Below are positions 1 to 12,000 of a stretch of 64,000 bases of DNA, piece by piece; position 1 is the stretch's first letter, and each line of letters opens with the position of its first letter. The translations under genes and the position numbers were made by a program. Location of the stretch: positions 14,077,243 through 14,141,242 of the forward strand of contig OZ021727.1 in NCBI GenBank assembly GCA_963978545.1. Direction: 5' to 3'. A model generated the notes under the pieces. That model saw only the letters and a program-made list of their open reading frames with translations, had not been told where the DNA came from and searched no databases. The DNA comes from Linyphia triangularis. Taxonomy: Eukaryota; Arthropoda; Arachnida; Araneae; Linyphiidae.

Positions 1-1129
1 CTTGGGGGGAGGGGGGAGGTGTAAGGTTTCTGAATTAATAATGCGGTTGCATTTGTTTATTACGCTAGATTCCAGCCACGGGATAATCAACGGCTTTTAT
101 AATTTTGTAAACGTTGTTGCACGAGAGAGTATTTTAATTAAAAAAAAAAAGAAATGAAATGTACTTGGATGGTATCGTTTTTTAGTTTTCGAAAAATAAA
201 GGAAAGTGGCGGTTCGTTAAGAACTGTATGTGGTTTCTTATTTTATTTTTCTAACATAAGCAAAAGACAACTACTCACACATATGTTATTTAAAAAATAT
301 TTATACGTTAATTTTGCATTAATAAAAATTAGTTAACAATTTAGTAACACCTTAATTTATATTTTCTACATTTACACCGGACATGCCTTGATTTCAGTCG
401 GCAAAAGGGTGTCTTCGCCCCCCCAACCAAAATCCTTAGCGACGGCCCTGGTAACATTGAACCACATTTTCAGTATTTTCTTCTTCCCACTTATGTTTTT
501 ATAGTATTTTCAGACCTAATGGCATAAAATGGAAGAATAAATCCTAAATTATATTTTAATTTACACAAATTAGTAAATGTTGATGATGAAAGCACCGAAT
601 AATAGGAAAATAATTCGGTGCAAAGTTACCCTGGCATTTAGGGTAACTTTGAACCACTATCAGAAGTTTCATATAAAATACCTTTTTTTTATTCAGTCTA
701 GGATTATTTAATATTTGAACTAGTAAAATTAAGTTTTTAAATATTTGAAACATCATCAGCTGCAGTTTTCAATACCCTAAAGTTTGTATATTTTAAATAA
801 CACCACAAATAATATATTAGGTAGGAACAGTGGATGATGAATCACAAGAATATATTGCAAAAAAAACACCCAATTTATTGTTCAGTTTAAACATACAAAT
901 AGAGTGAAAAAACAATCTTCAGTTCATTCACTTAAAAATAAACTCATTTTATCAATTAAAATTTGAAAAGATAAATAGAAAATAATAAAACTGATAGGTC
1001 GCCCTTATGCTATTAGTTAAGTACTATGGTGTTTGCAAGTCACATTGTGACACAAATACGAATATTCTATTCTTAATGTTAGAAATAGTATGACAATATA
1101 AAAACAAAGTTCAAGCTTCATAAAATTTC

Positions 1130-1868
1130 ACTTTGGCATTCTTCAGATTAATAGTTTTGCATCAAAGAAAGAATTATTGATCTGGAAAACATCTCGTCTT
1201 CTAGCTGGAATAATAATTTCTGGAGATAATTTTTTTAAACACGCCTAATTTTACATATCACAGATCACCATTGATATTGGGCCATTTCCAATATGCACCA
1301 GATTTCTTCATGAACCACCAAATATCACGTTGTCTTTTAAGTCAATTTGGTCTGGGTACATTTCTCCATCGTATTGAATATTTACGTGGTCGTAAACTTT
1401 GCATATGTCGTAACCAAAATCTAAAACACTTGCATGCTCTGTGTATAAAATTCCTTTCTCATTGATGTGTTCAACAGTCACCACTTGAACAATCTCTGAT
1501 TTTTCAGTAACATTCTCCACAACAATTTCAGCAGTATAAACCTTTATCATGTCCTTATTGTCCAACTTTCATCTTCTCCAAAAATGATAGTGTTGCACAT
1601 ACACTGTTATCTGCATCATTTAGTTCAGGTTGGTTGGTTTATACGCTCAACGACCTACAGCTTAACGTGTATTCCGAACTACAACGAACTTCCCTGACTA
1701 ATCAGGGATTTGAACCTGGCACCTTTGGCATGCAGGGCCTGAGCTCTAGCCACACAGCCATCAGGTGGATCATCTGGTTTAGGACTTATACTCTTGCTGT
1801 CTACCAGGAGTTCATATAGTAGAGGACTTTGGACGATCCCCTCATGTCCTCTCTATACATATTCCTTT
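1130..1868 (-). pseudogene. Unnamed transposon-like protein relic, broken by SINE and frameshifts
   Basis: Minus-strand coding relic. From 1868 it reads, after one stop codon, GHEGIVQSPLLYELLVDSKS then SPKPDDPP. If the tRNA-like insert at 1634-1760 and one target copy are ignored, the same frame continues ELNDADNSVCATLSFLEKM. After a one-base slip it runs IKVYTAEIVVENVTEKSEIV and HVNIQYDGEMYP, and ends, after another slip, SGAYWKWPN. The QYDGEMYP...YWKWP tail recalls a family of uncharacterised, probably transposon-derived arthropod proteins (recalled, not searched). A further piece, AVKSISVEDMKYFYAQK, lies on the same strand at about 5036-5105, across the element at 1869-5035. Confidence 0.55.
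1634..1760 (-). mobile_element. tRNA-derived SINE
   Basis: On the minus strand the body opens with a tRNA-like head: an A-box-like GTGGCTAGAGCTCAGG and a B box, GGTTCAAATCCC, about 35 bases on, with a TGC anticodon-like loop between them. The flanks TCAGGTTGG (1625) and TCAGGTGGA (1761) look like a 9-bp target duplication with one difference. It has no intact acceptor stem, so it is not a working tRNA gene. Confidence 0.7.
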
Positions 1869-4800
1869 CAGGGTTCCCACTCTTTTTTCAAACTGAAAAT
1901 TAAGGAGTTTTTAAGGACTTTTTAAGGATCCGCAAATATTTATTAAGGTCCTATAAAAACACGACAAAAATTATAATACACCTACACAGTAAATCACGAC
2001 CCTTTTATCCATGACTCCCTTTTTTGGGGGGATAGGATGATAAGTTTGTTTTTCATACAAGGTATCTACTAAATTTTTGTAGGTCAATTTAGGGAATTTT
2101 TCGAGGCCTTTTAGGGACTTTCGAAATAAATTCATGATACGACTTAACGCAATTATGTGAGTCAGTTAGATGCAATTATACCAACATTTACAGGGATTGA
2201 ATTTACAAATGAAATTACATTTATTTCATTGTTTACAGTCTAATCTCGAGAAAAAAGGACACTAGTATCAAATTTCAGCTTTAATAAACTGTTTTGCAAA
2301 TAATTTTTTTTAAATAAAGACAAACCATATATCATGTCAAAATAGATGAACATTAAACAAATACTCTATATTATATTCATTATTTTTGTTTTCTGAATAC
2401 GTGAAATTTTAACAAATATTGAAGAAATCAACAATTACTTTAAAAATATTTTGTAATGTAGTTTTTGTTTTTATTTTTTATGCATCAAATGAAGTTCGTA
2501 AAAAAATCATAGTATTATATCAATTTGTGAATTTGAAAGAACTGTTGCCGAATGTGGTTGGATTGGGAAAGTTTCAACTAATTTTAAACAATTATATAAA
2601 AAAATTGCTTTCTATAGCATTTTTTTTATAACTATACAGCCTACATAATTGAGGACAAGAAATAGAAAACAACCCAAAATAGTGCCAAAAAAAAAAAATC
2701 TTTTTTTTTACGGAAAATGTCTAAAAGACCAAGCTTAACAAAGTGGAGAACGTCCAAAGTGCGAATTTCAATAGCAATAGTTCAAATTCAATCTGGTACT
2801 TACTCATATCCTTAAGTAAGTTTTTTATTTTTCGATTCTCCTAAAAAAAATTTCAAGCTAAAATATTTCTATTTTACATACAAAAGCAGTTAAAATTACA
2901 ATTTTAAATAAGAATATACAGTAAAATGGACAATTGAGACTAATTTCTTGCACAAAATTAAATTAAAATTTTCATAATTCTGCATCGATTCAAACCAAAC
3001 AGCAAAACTAATCCTCGCACAGGAACACTAATCACGGACATAACGGCTATCACATCAGCGGTAGCCCAAGTGAATGGCACCAAAACGGTGTTGAAAATCT
3101 CGGAAATAGCTGTTATCAAAGGCTTAAAATTACAACTACTCCAACGTAAATATCAGCGATAGTGTCCACCATACCATTGAAACTCTTAGCAATTACATTG
3201 AAGAAACAATCTGCAAAAATAACCATCATACCAATGTAAATAGTAGAGTAAGCGCCCAAATATATAAGTGGAAATCTCTTCAATGGAGGTGACTATTTCA
3301 ATGTAACTCTAAGAAATTGACTATCACAACTACATAAATCTCACTAATAGCGACAACTATAAATGCACAAACGTTCGGAATATTGACAATTAAATCAATG
3401 TAACACTAGCTGAAAATGAACATCACAACCACGTAAATCTCGTAATAGTTATCGTCTAAGCAATGTAAATCTCGGCAATAGTAGCCTTTGCATCAGAGCA
3501 ACGTCCAACAAAACTAACCATTACACATCAACATAAATAATAGCGATAGAACAGGAAATCTGTAATCAGAGTTCTGGGGATGCCTGAAAGTATGCAGGCT
3601 CCATGGTTGTCAGACTTGTAAGCAAGTCCAATAAAATTGTATTATATCAAAAAAAGAACTGATGAAATCCGCATTTCAGCTGAATTGTACTATTTCTATC
3701 AGATGCAATCTCTGCAATAGCGTCAGTGATTATTATATCGGCGTAATACCCGACGAAAATGAGCAGCACACGACAACGTAATTCTAGGAGATCAACAACC
3801 ATTTCAGTATTGAAACATTCAACAAAATGGCCATCATACACCAAAGTAAATAATGTCCATGATAGAGGCTATACCGTAAGAGAAAAATGCTGGGGAACGT
3901 AGTTATTCCATCCGTGATTTAGGGAGTATGCAGGTTCCGAGGTTGTCAAAAAAATTACATTAATCACACACACAATCAAAATACAGGGAAAAAACCCTGA
4001 AAACTTCGAAATCGAATCATGTTTGAAAAGAGAGGAAGGAGTAATTACTCTCTTTCCGCAAGATAAATGCGAAATTTGTAGAATAACGCTGATTTTCTTT
4101 GAAATTTGTAAACAAAAAAACGGGAAAATGAAAAAAGGGTAACATTCGCTGATTGGCGGAATGAATCACATCCCTGGAAGAGATAAATGTTAGGAACATT
4201 TCGCATATTTTCATGACATTCGGGACCAGTAGACACCCTGTCATAAAATTTAAGTTTTTGATCCTATCTTTTAAAATTTGAACTCTTTTTAAGACATGAT
4301 GAATTATGAATAATTGAATAGTTTAATGGTGATTTAAACATGAGAGTTTACAACATTTTTACAATAAAACTATGACAATATTAAATTGAGGACATCCCCT
4401 GCACTTACTTTAATTGTCTTCCATTTTATTCATAATAGTTATCAGCTAATTTCGTCGGTAGACGAATAACAATTATAATCCTCAAAGTCATATTTTCAAA
4501 GTTTTAATACTGTTTAAGTTTAGTTTTATGCCCTTGCTTTAGAACATGGAAATAGTAGTACATGCACTTTGTGATGAGTTTTGACTATTTATCCCCCAAA
4601 AAGGCCGAGAGGGGTTTATCATTTTGAAAGAACTTGAGGAAAGGTCGCAGTAATTTAGCAACAGATGCATTTTGAATCCCCTGCCATAATGAATTAGTGA
4701 GGTTTTGACCTTGTCGACAACTTTTCAAAAACGCACCAACCCCTACACGTATTACTAGGAATTTACCATAAGAGCTGGCTCCCGGAATGTTTTCTCATAT

Positions 4801-5035
4801 TAAAAAAAAAAAAACGGTTTAGAAGAGGGGTTTAGTGTTCCGATCACTATATTTTGACCTTTAGTGACCGATTGACTCTAATTAATATTTCGCTGATGCA
4901 GTTTCTAAAACCAGCAGAAAATTACGATCTCGGACAGTTTTTAGGGGAAAATTAAGGAGTTCTTAAGGGCCCTTAAAAAATGAAAACCAAAATTAAGGAG
5001 TTTTTAAGGACTTTTAAGGACCCGTGGGAATCCTG
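1869..5035. mobile_element. DNA transposon, non-autonomous, with CAGGRTTCCCAC ends
   Basis: Left end CAGGGTTCCCAC at 1869; right end GTGGGAATCCTG at 5024-5035, its inverted match. Subterminal runs of AATTAAGGAGTTTTTAAGG occur at both ends (about 1899 and 4950-5020). The flanking five bases are CCTTT and TCTTT, a possible direct repeat with one difference. No transposase is visible. CAGG-type ends resemble hAT elements, but a clean 8-bp target duplication is absent. It interrupts the coding relic at 1130-1868 / 5036-5105. Confidence 0.6.
3020..3850. repeat. Decayed tandem array inside the CAGGRTTCCCAC element
   Basis: Phrases of the form ACGTAAATCTC, GGCAATAGT, ACCATC and ACATCA recur about every 50-70 bases in loose order. 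Units are too diverged to define a clean consensus by eye. This stretch is also less AT-rich than its flanks. Confidence 0.45.
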
Positions 5036-5852
5036 TCTTTACCATTTATTTTTTGTGCATAAAAATATTTCATATCCTCAACTGAAATGCTTTTCACAGC
5101 AATCACAGGTAGGCAGATTTTTTTTTTAGTTCTGTGAATGACTGCTAGATCATTATTTCTAATATTTTTAGGTACTTCTTGAATTCACTCTCAATATTTT
5201 CATTTTATCGGATTTCGCATACAAGGGAAGATTCCATAAATTAAAATTGCATTTGTATGTATATAAATGCATTTAAAAGCAAAACGAAAAATAAATTGGA
5301 ATAAAATATGAATTATATGAGCAGTGAATATATTATACACTGTCATCAGCCTAACTTTGAACCGGCTGAATATGTGGTAAAATGATAGTGGCTTACTTTT
5401 TTGCTTTTTACCAAATGTTAGTAAATAAATAATCATCAGCTAGTAACAATTTCACTATTTTCCGAAAATTATATAACTGATAATGTGGTAAGTTGATACT
5501 TACTTGCATAAATTAGTTGATTTACATCAACTTCAAATAAGCATTAAAATGGAACTTGCAAACAGTACTTCAGAAAAATAATTGATAGGCCAAATAAATT
5601 ATGTACTATTTTGCCAATTCATTTTTTAAACTATAGAGCAAAAATCAATTTTCACAATCTTGCCAGCATTTTACAGCAGTGGATCATTAGCAACTCTTTA
5701 AAACCAAAAATACTGAAAACTAGAAGGTGGCGCAAAGTTACTCTGAATGACTGAACTATTTTCATATTTGTGGTTCAGTTAGAATTTATTACAAAACACA
5801 TTTAAGAGTACTTAAAATTTTTAAGTATAAAAAGTTTTTAATATATACATAC

Positions 5853-6036
5853 CACTATATTATATGTTTGTGCTAAATCTTTCAAAAGTGCTGCTTGCTC
5901 TAAAAGTAATTTGTTTCTTTCCATTAAACTTTCGAATCCTTCAGTTCTAAATTCTTTTCTGATTAAAGATGCGATGGAATCTATTATTATTAATTTAACA
6001 TTGTTTCTAATAACTTCTGTCTCCAGCTGAGGCATA
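5853..6036 (-). CDS. RAD51B: RAD51B exon 6, Walker B (residues 191-252)
   Basis: TTTCAG acceptor above 6036 and GTATGT donor at 5852-5847. Encodes MPQLETEV, then Walker B LIIIDS with ASLIRKEF, then ERNKLLLEQAALLKDLAQ and NIV. The human protein continues ILTNQ in the next exon, which was not found in the window. An open frame on the same strand reaches into the upstream intron but is not coding there. Confidence 0.93.
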
Positions 6037-9000
6037 CTGAAAGAAAACATTATTTTATAATAAATGAATTTATGATGCAAATAATTAAAGTTGAAACTAT
6101 TCTGTAGCAATATTTTTTATTCATATAAAAGAAGTAAAACCTAATATATGTATCGAAATAGCATTTGAATAAATAAAAGTACATAATTATGTTATAAAAC
6201 AAAATATGCAAACAACTATCGATATTAAAGAGTAGGAGTTTCACTATAGGGTAATTCTCTGGTGAAGGACATTTTTTCTCTTTTTTCTTCTAGTAAACAA
6301 ATTAGAATTCTAAAATTATGATGAATCTAGTAGTTATGTTTTTGTTTTATATAATACTAGCTGGTGGCAAAGTTATTATGAAAAATAATTATTTCAAGCA
6401 ATCAATGCACAAAACACAGATGTGTCCTGTGTGTCGGTGGCTTATAAATGTATATTGGACCTAGTTAAAATAATTATTTTTCAATATAACTTTGACACCA
6501 GCTAGTATTGTATAAAACAAAAAACATTACTAGATTGAACAGAATTTTAGAATTCTAATTTGTTTACAAATAAAAAATAGGGCCAAACTGTTTGGTGCAT
6601 CTTCCAGAGAATTGCCCAATAGTCTTTATGTAATCTTAAAAATAAATTCTTTATTTTTTTATTAATCGATTGAACTCTATATTTTTTTTTATTGTAAAAT
6701 ACATGTCTTTAATTGAAGAAGGTATCATACAATACATATTGGTAATAAAAAATAGAAAATAGGGCCAAACTGTTTGGTGCATCTTCCAGAGAATTGCCCA
6801 ATAGTCTTTATATAATCTTAAAAATAAATTCTTTATTTTTTTATTAATCGATTGAACTCTATATTTTTTTTTATTGTAAAATACATGTCTTCAATTGAAG
6901 AAGGTATCATACAATACATATTGGTAATAAAAAATAGAAAATAGGGCCAAACTGTTTGGTGCATCTACCAGAGAATTGCCCAATAGTTTTTATCTAATGT
7001 TAAAGATAAATTCTTTACTTTTTATTAATCGATTGAACCCTAATTTTTTTATTGTAAAATACATGTCACCAATTGAAGAAGGTATCATACAATACATATT
7101 GGTAGTAAAAAAATGTCTCAACTTATGAAATGTGACAACATAATAATTGCTTCTTTTATGAAAAAATTTGATTGTTAGTTAGATTTTGCAAATGCTGTAA
7201 CAGTTCATAATTCTCTTATTCAGAGGCAAAGATTAAGAGAGGCGGTTTCCCCTTTCTACATATTTTGTAACTTTTAGTGTTTCTGATGATATTATGTAAA
7301 CATTTTGCCGTTTAAACCACTGCATGCATGTGTACAAATCACTGACCCCATTGCAAAAAAATTATTTCATAAATCCTGATTAATGAGAGCCTATGCACAA
7401 ATTGTAGCACATTGTGAAGCAAAGTTCTGAATGGAACACAATTTTATTAAATGACATCTGACATGTATTTAACTCGGGGGTTAAAATTGACTTTTAAAAT
7501 TAAGTGCACCTGTCTTGCAACTTAGGTGCACTAAATACCAGTTAGGTGCGCATGCAATCTAACAGAATAGAAAGTAAACTTCAAAACTAAAAATGGATAA
7601 AGTGTAAGTGCAGCAATTATATTTAAGCATATAAGTTAAGGAAATATAACTTTTCAAAATAATTGTACAATTGTTAGTATGGTTTTAAATAGTTTTGTGC
7701 ACTACTTGAATCCAAGGTAAAAACTTATGTGCATTAATAAAATTTTGTGTGGTTAAAAGAAATCGATACAGATAATATAAATATAAAGCAGGGTACAGGA
7801 ACAAAAAATAACACATTACTGCATGCATACCAGAACATGGTCATTTCAGATGATACCACATGAATGAAAGCAAGTATTACATTAGTATTGTACAGCAACT
7901 TTAAACTAAATCCTGAAGATGAAGTATTGTTGAAATGTAATTTTACTAGTTTTTGTAATGCAGCATTCAATTTTGCTGTTTTTCATGCATCTTCGAAGCC
8001 AATACCAGGTTTGAAGGCATGTAAAAGGTTAGACTTACTAGTTAGAAAAATTTAAGAGGTTCAATATGTTAGTATAGATATAATTATAAACATACATAAT
8101 AGATAACATAGATTCTGGGAGAGCCATATTACATTGAGTTAAATTTGAAATTAAACCCTTAATATCCATCTTGGCAAATACCTCTATCACTAAATAAAAA
8201 TCTAAAAATCTCTAAGAAGTGAACTAAGAGTGAAAAATTAGATTCTGTACTAAAAGTAGTAAATGAATATTTTTATGAATGTTTACCTACATATACAGAA
8301 AGTACCATCTGGTATATTTGAAATAGAAATATGATTTGTATATAGAATGTGGTTTGTTTAAAGAAACAAAAATTGTTGCACCTTTCTTCCTTAGAAATAA
8401 TACGTTAACATTAATATACAAAGGACATTTCAGAATAGACAAGATTTAAAACAGGATAAGTAATTAAATGTATTGGACTGGTATATCCAATAATATTGAA
8501 TCAAAAGTATTGCAAAGATTCAAAAAGTTTCAAAGGGCTAATGTTAAAGAGTTACTTCTTCGGCAGAACATTCCTGATAGATAATATAAAAATTAGATAG
8601 TGATCTTATGGAATTTAGAAATGTTGATTACTTAGGTATAACTTGTTATTATTGTAAGGGAATAGAAATATAGTGGCTTAATAACTAAACTGTAACAGAA
8701 ACCAATCAGTGTCTGAAAATGTATTTTGCTAGGTTTGGATTCTTTCTTAAATCGCCTGATCCTGAATATGTAATCCGTTATTGCCTCAATATTCCATCCC
8801 TAAATCAAGTTTTATTAATTACATTATATGCAATCTTGAGTCTTTTGCTTCCAGCATCTATAACTGCTTGAACTGTTACAATTTCTTTAAGTATTTTCTT
8901 TTTATCCCTGTTTGCAGTCTTTTGTTGGTTCAGATTTACTGTTCAGTGTCGGTTAGATTGGCAGCAAAAAGCGGGAGATTTAGCGCCAAATGTGGCGAAC

Positions 9001-12000
9001 TGGGGACTTGGTTTTCCGGAAACCCTAGAGACCGTTTGGATTTGACAACACAATGTATTGACATCATTTTCAATTTTCGCGACTTTTATGAAAAAATCGT
9101 AGCTAATATTCGAACCTGGTACGGATTCTGCGTTAAGATGATTTTTGCCAAAAAATGGTAGCCCTGCCATTTTTTTTTATGAGCAAGAGAACTGCCTATG
9201 GTTGCCATAATTTGGCGAGGTTTGATGTAAACTATTCGTGGCGCAGAATCCCTACCGGATTCAGAATAAAAAAATCGTCATCCAATATCATACAGTAAAT
9301 CTTAACCCTTTTGTTTCCTTCATCAATTTATTGACTGAGCACTAGAAATGTTCTTTAATAGCCCTGCAAGTTAATCACAAGTTGTTTTCATCCGTTTTTT
9401 CCGAGGCAGAGTTTTGTCGCTGCATCTCTCTCTGTATTATGACCAATTAATTTACTACGTTGGAGGAGAAAACAGATCAGAAATTCAAGACCGCATGCTA
9501 TGAAAAAGTTCACATATTTACATTTTACAACTCAGCCGGTCCAGTAGAGTTGAGTTGTAGGTTATGCAGCATGTGACATCACAAGAGATAAAATGATGCT
9601 GTTACAAATATCAGTTTTGTCAGGTCTTTTTCATCTACAATCGCACCAAAGAATCCGAAATATAAAAAATGGCAACGAACGGCGCCGTTATTACGAATTC
9701 GAAGAAAATATAGATCGAATCAATATAAAAATATAGGATATATAGGACAATTGCAAAATATAGGAAAATATAGGACGTTTTTGCCGATTTTTAAAAAAAT
9801 ATAGGATTTATAGGACGTCTGCGACCCCTGTAATTGGTGGTCTTTCAAAAAGTAACAGCATGGCTGAGAAGGCCATGGAGATTTCTAAAAAAGGCTTTTG
9901 AGAATAACAGATTGGGTAGTAAGAATAATTGAATATAAAAGCATCCGTATTTCAGGTTAAAAATCATCTTCAGTATATGTGATATATATGTGATCATAGA
10001 TTAAAAATCAAAATACTTATACATAATAAATTGTTAAATGGAGAGATTTTTAATAATTTAGGTGAAAGATTTATCACTAAACAAGAAAAACAAACGGCAT
10101 TACAACAGTGATTCTAGTGCATTAAGACCTGGTTATAATATCACTGTTAAGGATTTAAATCATAATACCGGAGAACACCTGCCCAAGTAATTTATAAATA
10201 TAATTCTAGATCTTATCAAAATAAGTGCTTCAAAGATTTCCTTTAAACTTATGGTTTACACTGATGTCTATATGCCGGAAAATCTTTCACAAGTAACTAT
10301 AAATACTAGTGTTAGTTCTTAGTCATAAAACAATAGACATAAGGAATGGAAATAATTTAAAATCTGGGTCTTGTTCAAAGACACAAATATAACTTGATTG
10401 ACTAAGAATGTAATTAAGATTTTCCAAGAGGGATGGCACAAGTGCATAGATTTATATTATTTCATGGTTTTATACTATTAATTGGAACTTGCTTTAAATT
10501 AAAAAAGTTACTTGCTACTTGTACTGGCATGTTAAGACACGACCAAGACATGTGGAATGTATGCCAATATTCAGCACTTATAGATATTACAAAAATACTT
10601 CCTTTAGCTAAGAACTTGTGTTTTTAATAAATAAATCCTAACAAAGAATTAAACAATTAACACTTTAAAAAATATTTGATGTTGTGAAATTTAGTTGTAC
10701 ATATCTTATTACAATAACTTAAGCTTATGAATAATTATTCTGCAACTTACAGTTCTTTTAACGCTTGCACAGAATTTACTTTATGCAATAAAATCCTTTT
10801 GAGTATATTTATTAACTCATTATCCTGTTCTAATAGTTGAGGAAACCTGTTTTGTGCAATAGTTTTCAATCTGAAACAGAAAAAAGATAGATGAAATTCG
10901 AATGTACTTAAGAATTTATACTAAATTTTAAGGTTACTAGTTTAAAAATTACAGCAATTGTGTAAAGTGACACACAATAAAATAAAAATATGTTCACTTA
11001 ATATATATACTTTATTAAATAGACATTGTAATAAATAAGTATAAATACATTGTAATAAATAAGCAGGGGTGGGAAGTGCAAAAGCCCAGTTTGGAGCCAG
11101 TGCCGGAACTAGGGGGGCAGGCGGGGCAGCTGCCCCAGTCGCTAACCAGAGGGGACGCAGAAAAGCCAACAAAGCGCTATTTGTTGTATTAAGTTTAATA
11201 TTTGGACAAAAGGATAATTTTTCATTAATAAATTTTCATTTTTTCTTAAAATTCTGGATGATCTTTAAGATATCCAACAGAAGAAAAAACCCACTAGAAA
11301 AAAAAATAATACATTTCTGTACAAAGAAAGTAATAATCTATCCTTTTACAAAAGAATGACATCGAATTCTCCCTACCCCCTGGTGAGGAATAAGTTTGTG
11401 CTACATGGCAGGGTGCCAGAAATGCTAATTTAAAATCGCATTGGTAATATAGTCGCAATGTAGTTAGATAAAATTTCGCGTTACAACAATTTAATGCTGT
11501 TGAAATTTTCGTAAATTGAAATATGTCGAAGAAATTATCTGGGGCGCAGAATCGCAGAAAAGCAAAAGAAACTACAAGAATATCCCAACCTTTTATCATC
11601 TTGGCTAGTTCACGAGACTCAAACCAATGAAGGTAAGAATTTTTTTAATTTGTAACCTAATAAACTTTGGAAGATGTGTATTAAGGACAAGGGTTACGTT
11701 TGGGATATATCTCTTGCCAAATATATTTATTGTTCTCTAGGCGTCCGCAGGAATTTTTACAGGGGGCTGCAAGATGTTGAACTGTTTAGAAATCGTTTAC
11801 TTTTGTTTCTGAGGTTGATTATCGTTAACTTTAAAAGTTCATTGCGATTCCTAATGAAAATTAATTAGGAAAAAGTTAATTAACAATTGAAATAATTAAC
11901 GATTGAAACGTTTTCTCTAAGAGAATAATTCAGTATTTCTTCAGCTAAAAACAGATTTTTTTTTAATTTTTACACATTTTGAATCATGCTGAGTTTAAAA

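Noticed and set aside
1308..1565. 85-codon minus-strand frame as the missing RAD51B 3' exon
   Set aside because: It has no RecA-core motif and joins a longer transposon-like relic; phase and splice sites do not fit exon 6.
1634..1760. Functional tRNA-Ala gene
   Set aside because: The B box is good but the acceptor stem does not pair and target duplications flank it; it is a SINE.
6580..7112. CRISPR array
   Set aside because: Units are head-to-tail 182-bp copies without spacers, in a eukaryotic intron.
7864..8055. 63-codon plus-strand frame in RAD51B intron 5
   Set aside because: No homology is recalled and no nearby splice sites give a continuing frame.
8781..9161. 126-codon plus-strand frame
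   Set aside because: It spans the boundary of a dispersed repeat and has no family resemblance or splice support.
11069..11599. Glycine/alanine- and proline-rich frames on both strands
   Set aside because: They fall on the terminal repeats of the nested hAT element, whose G-rich end creates the composition.
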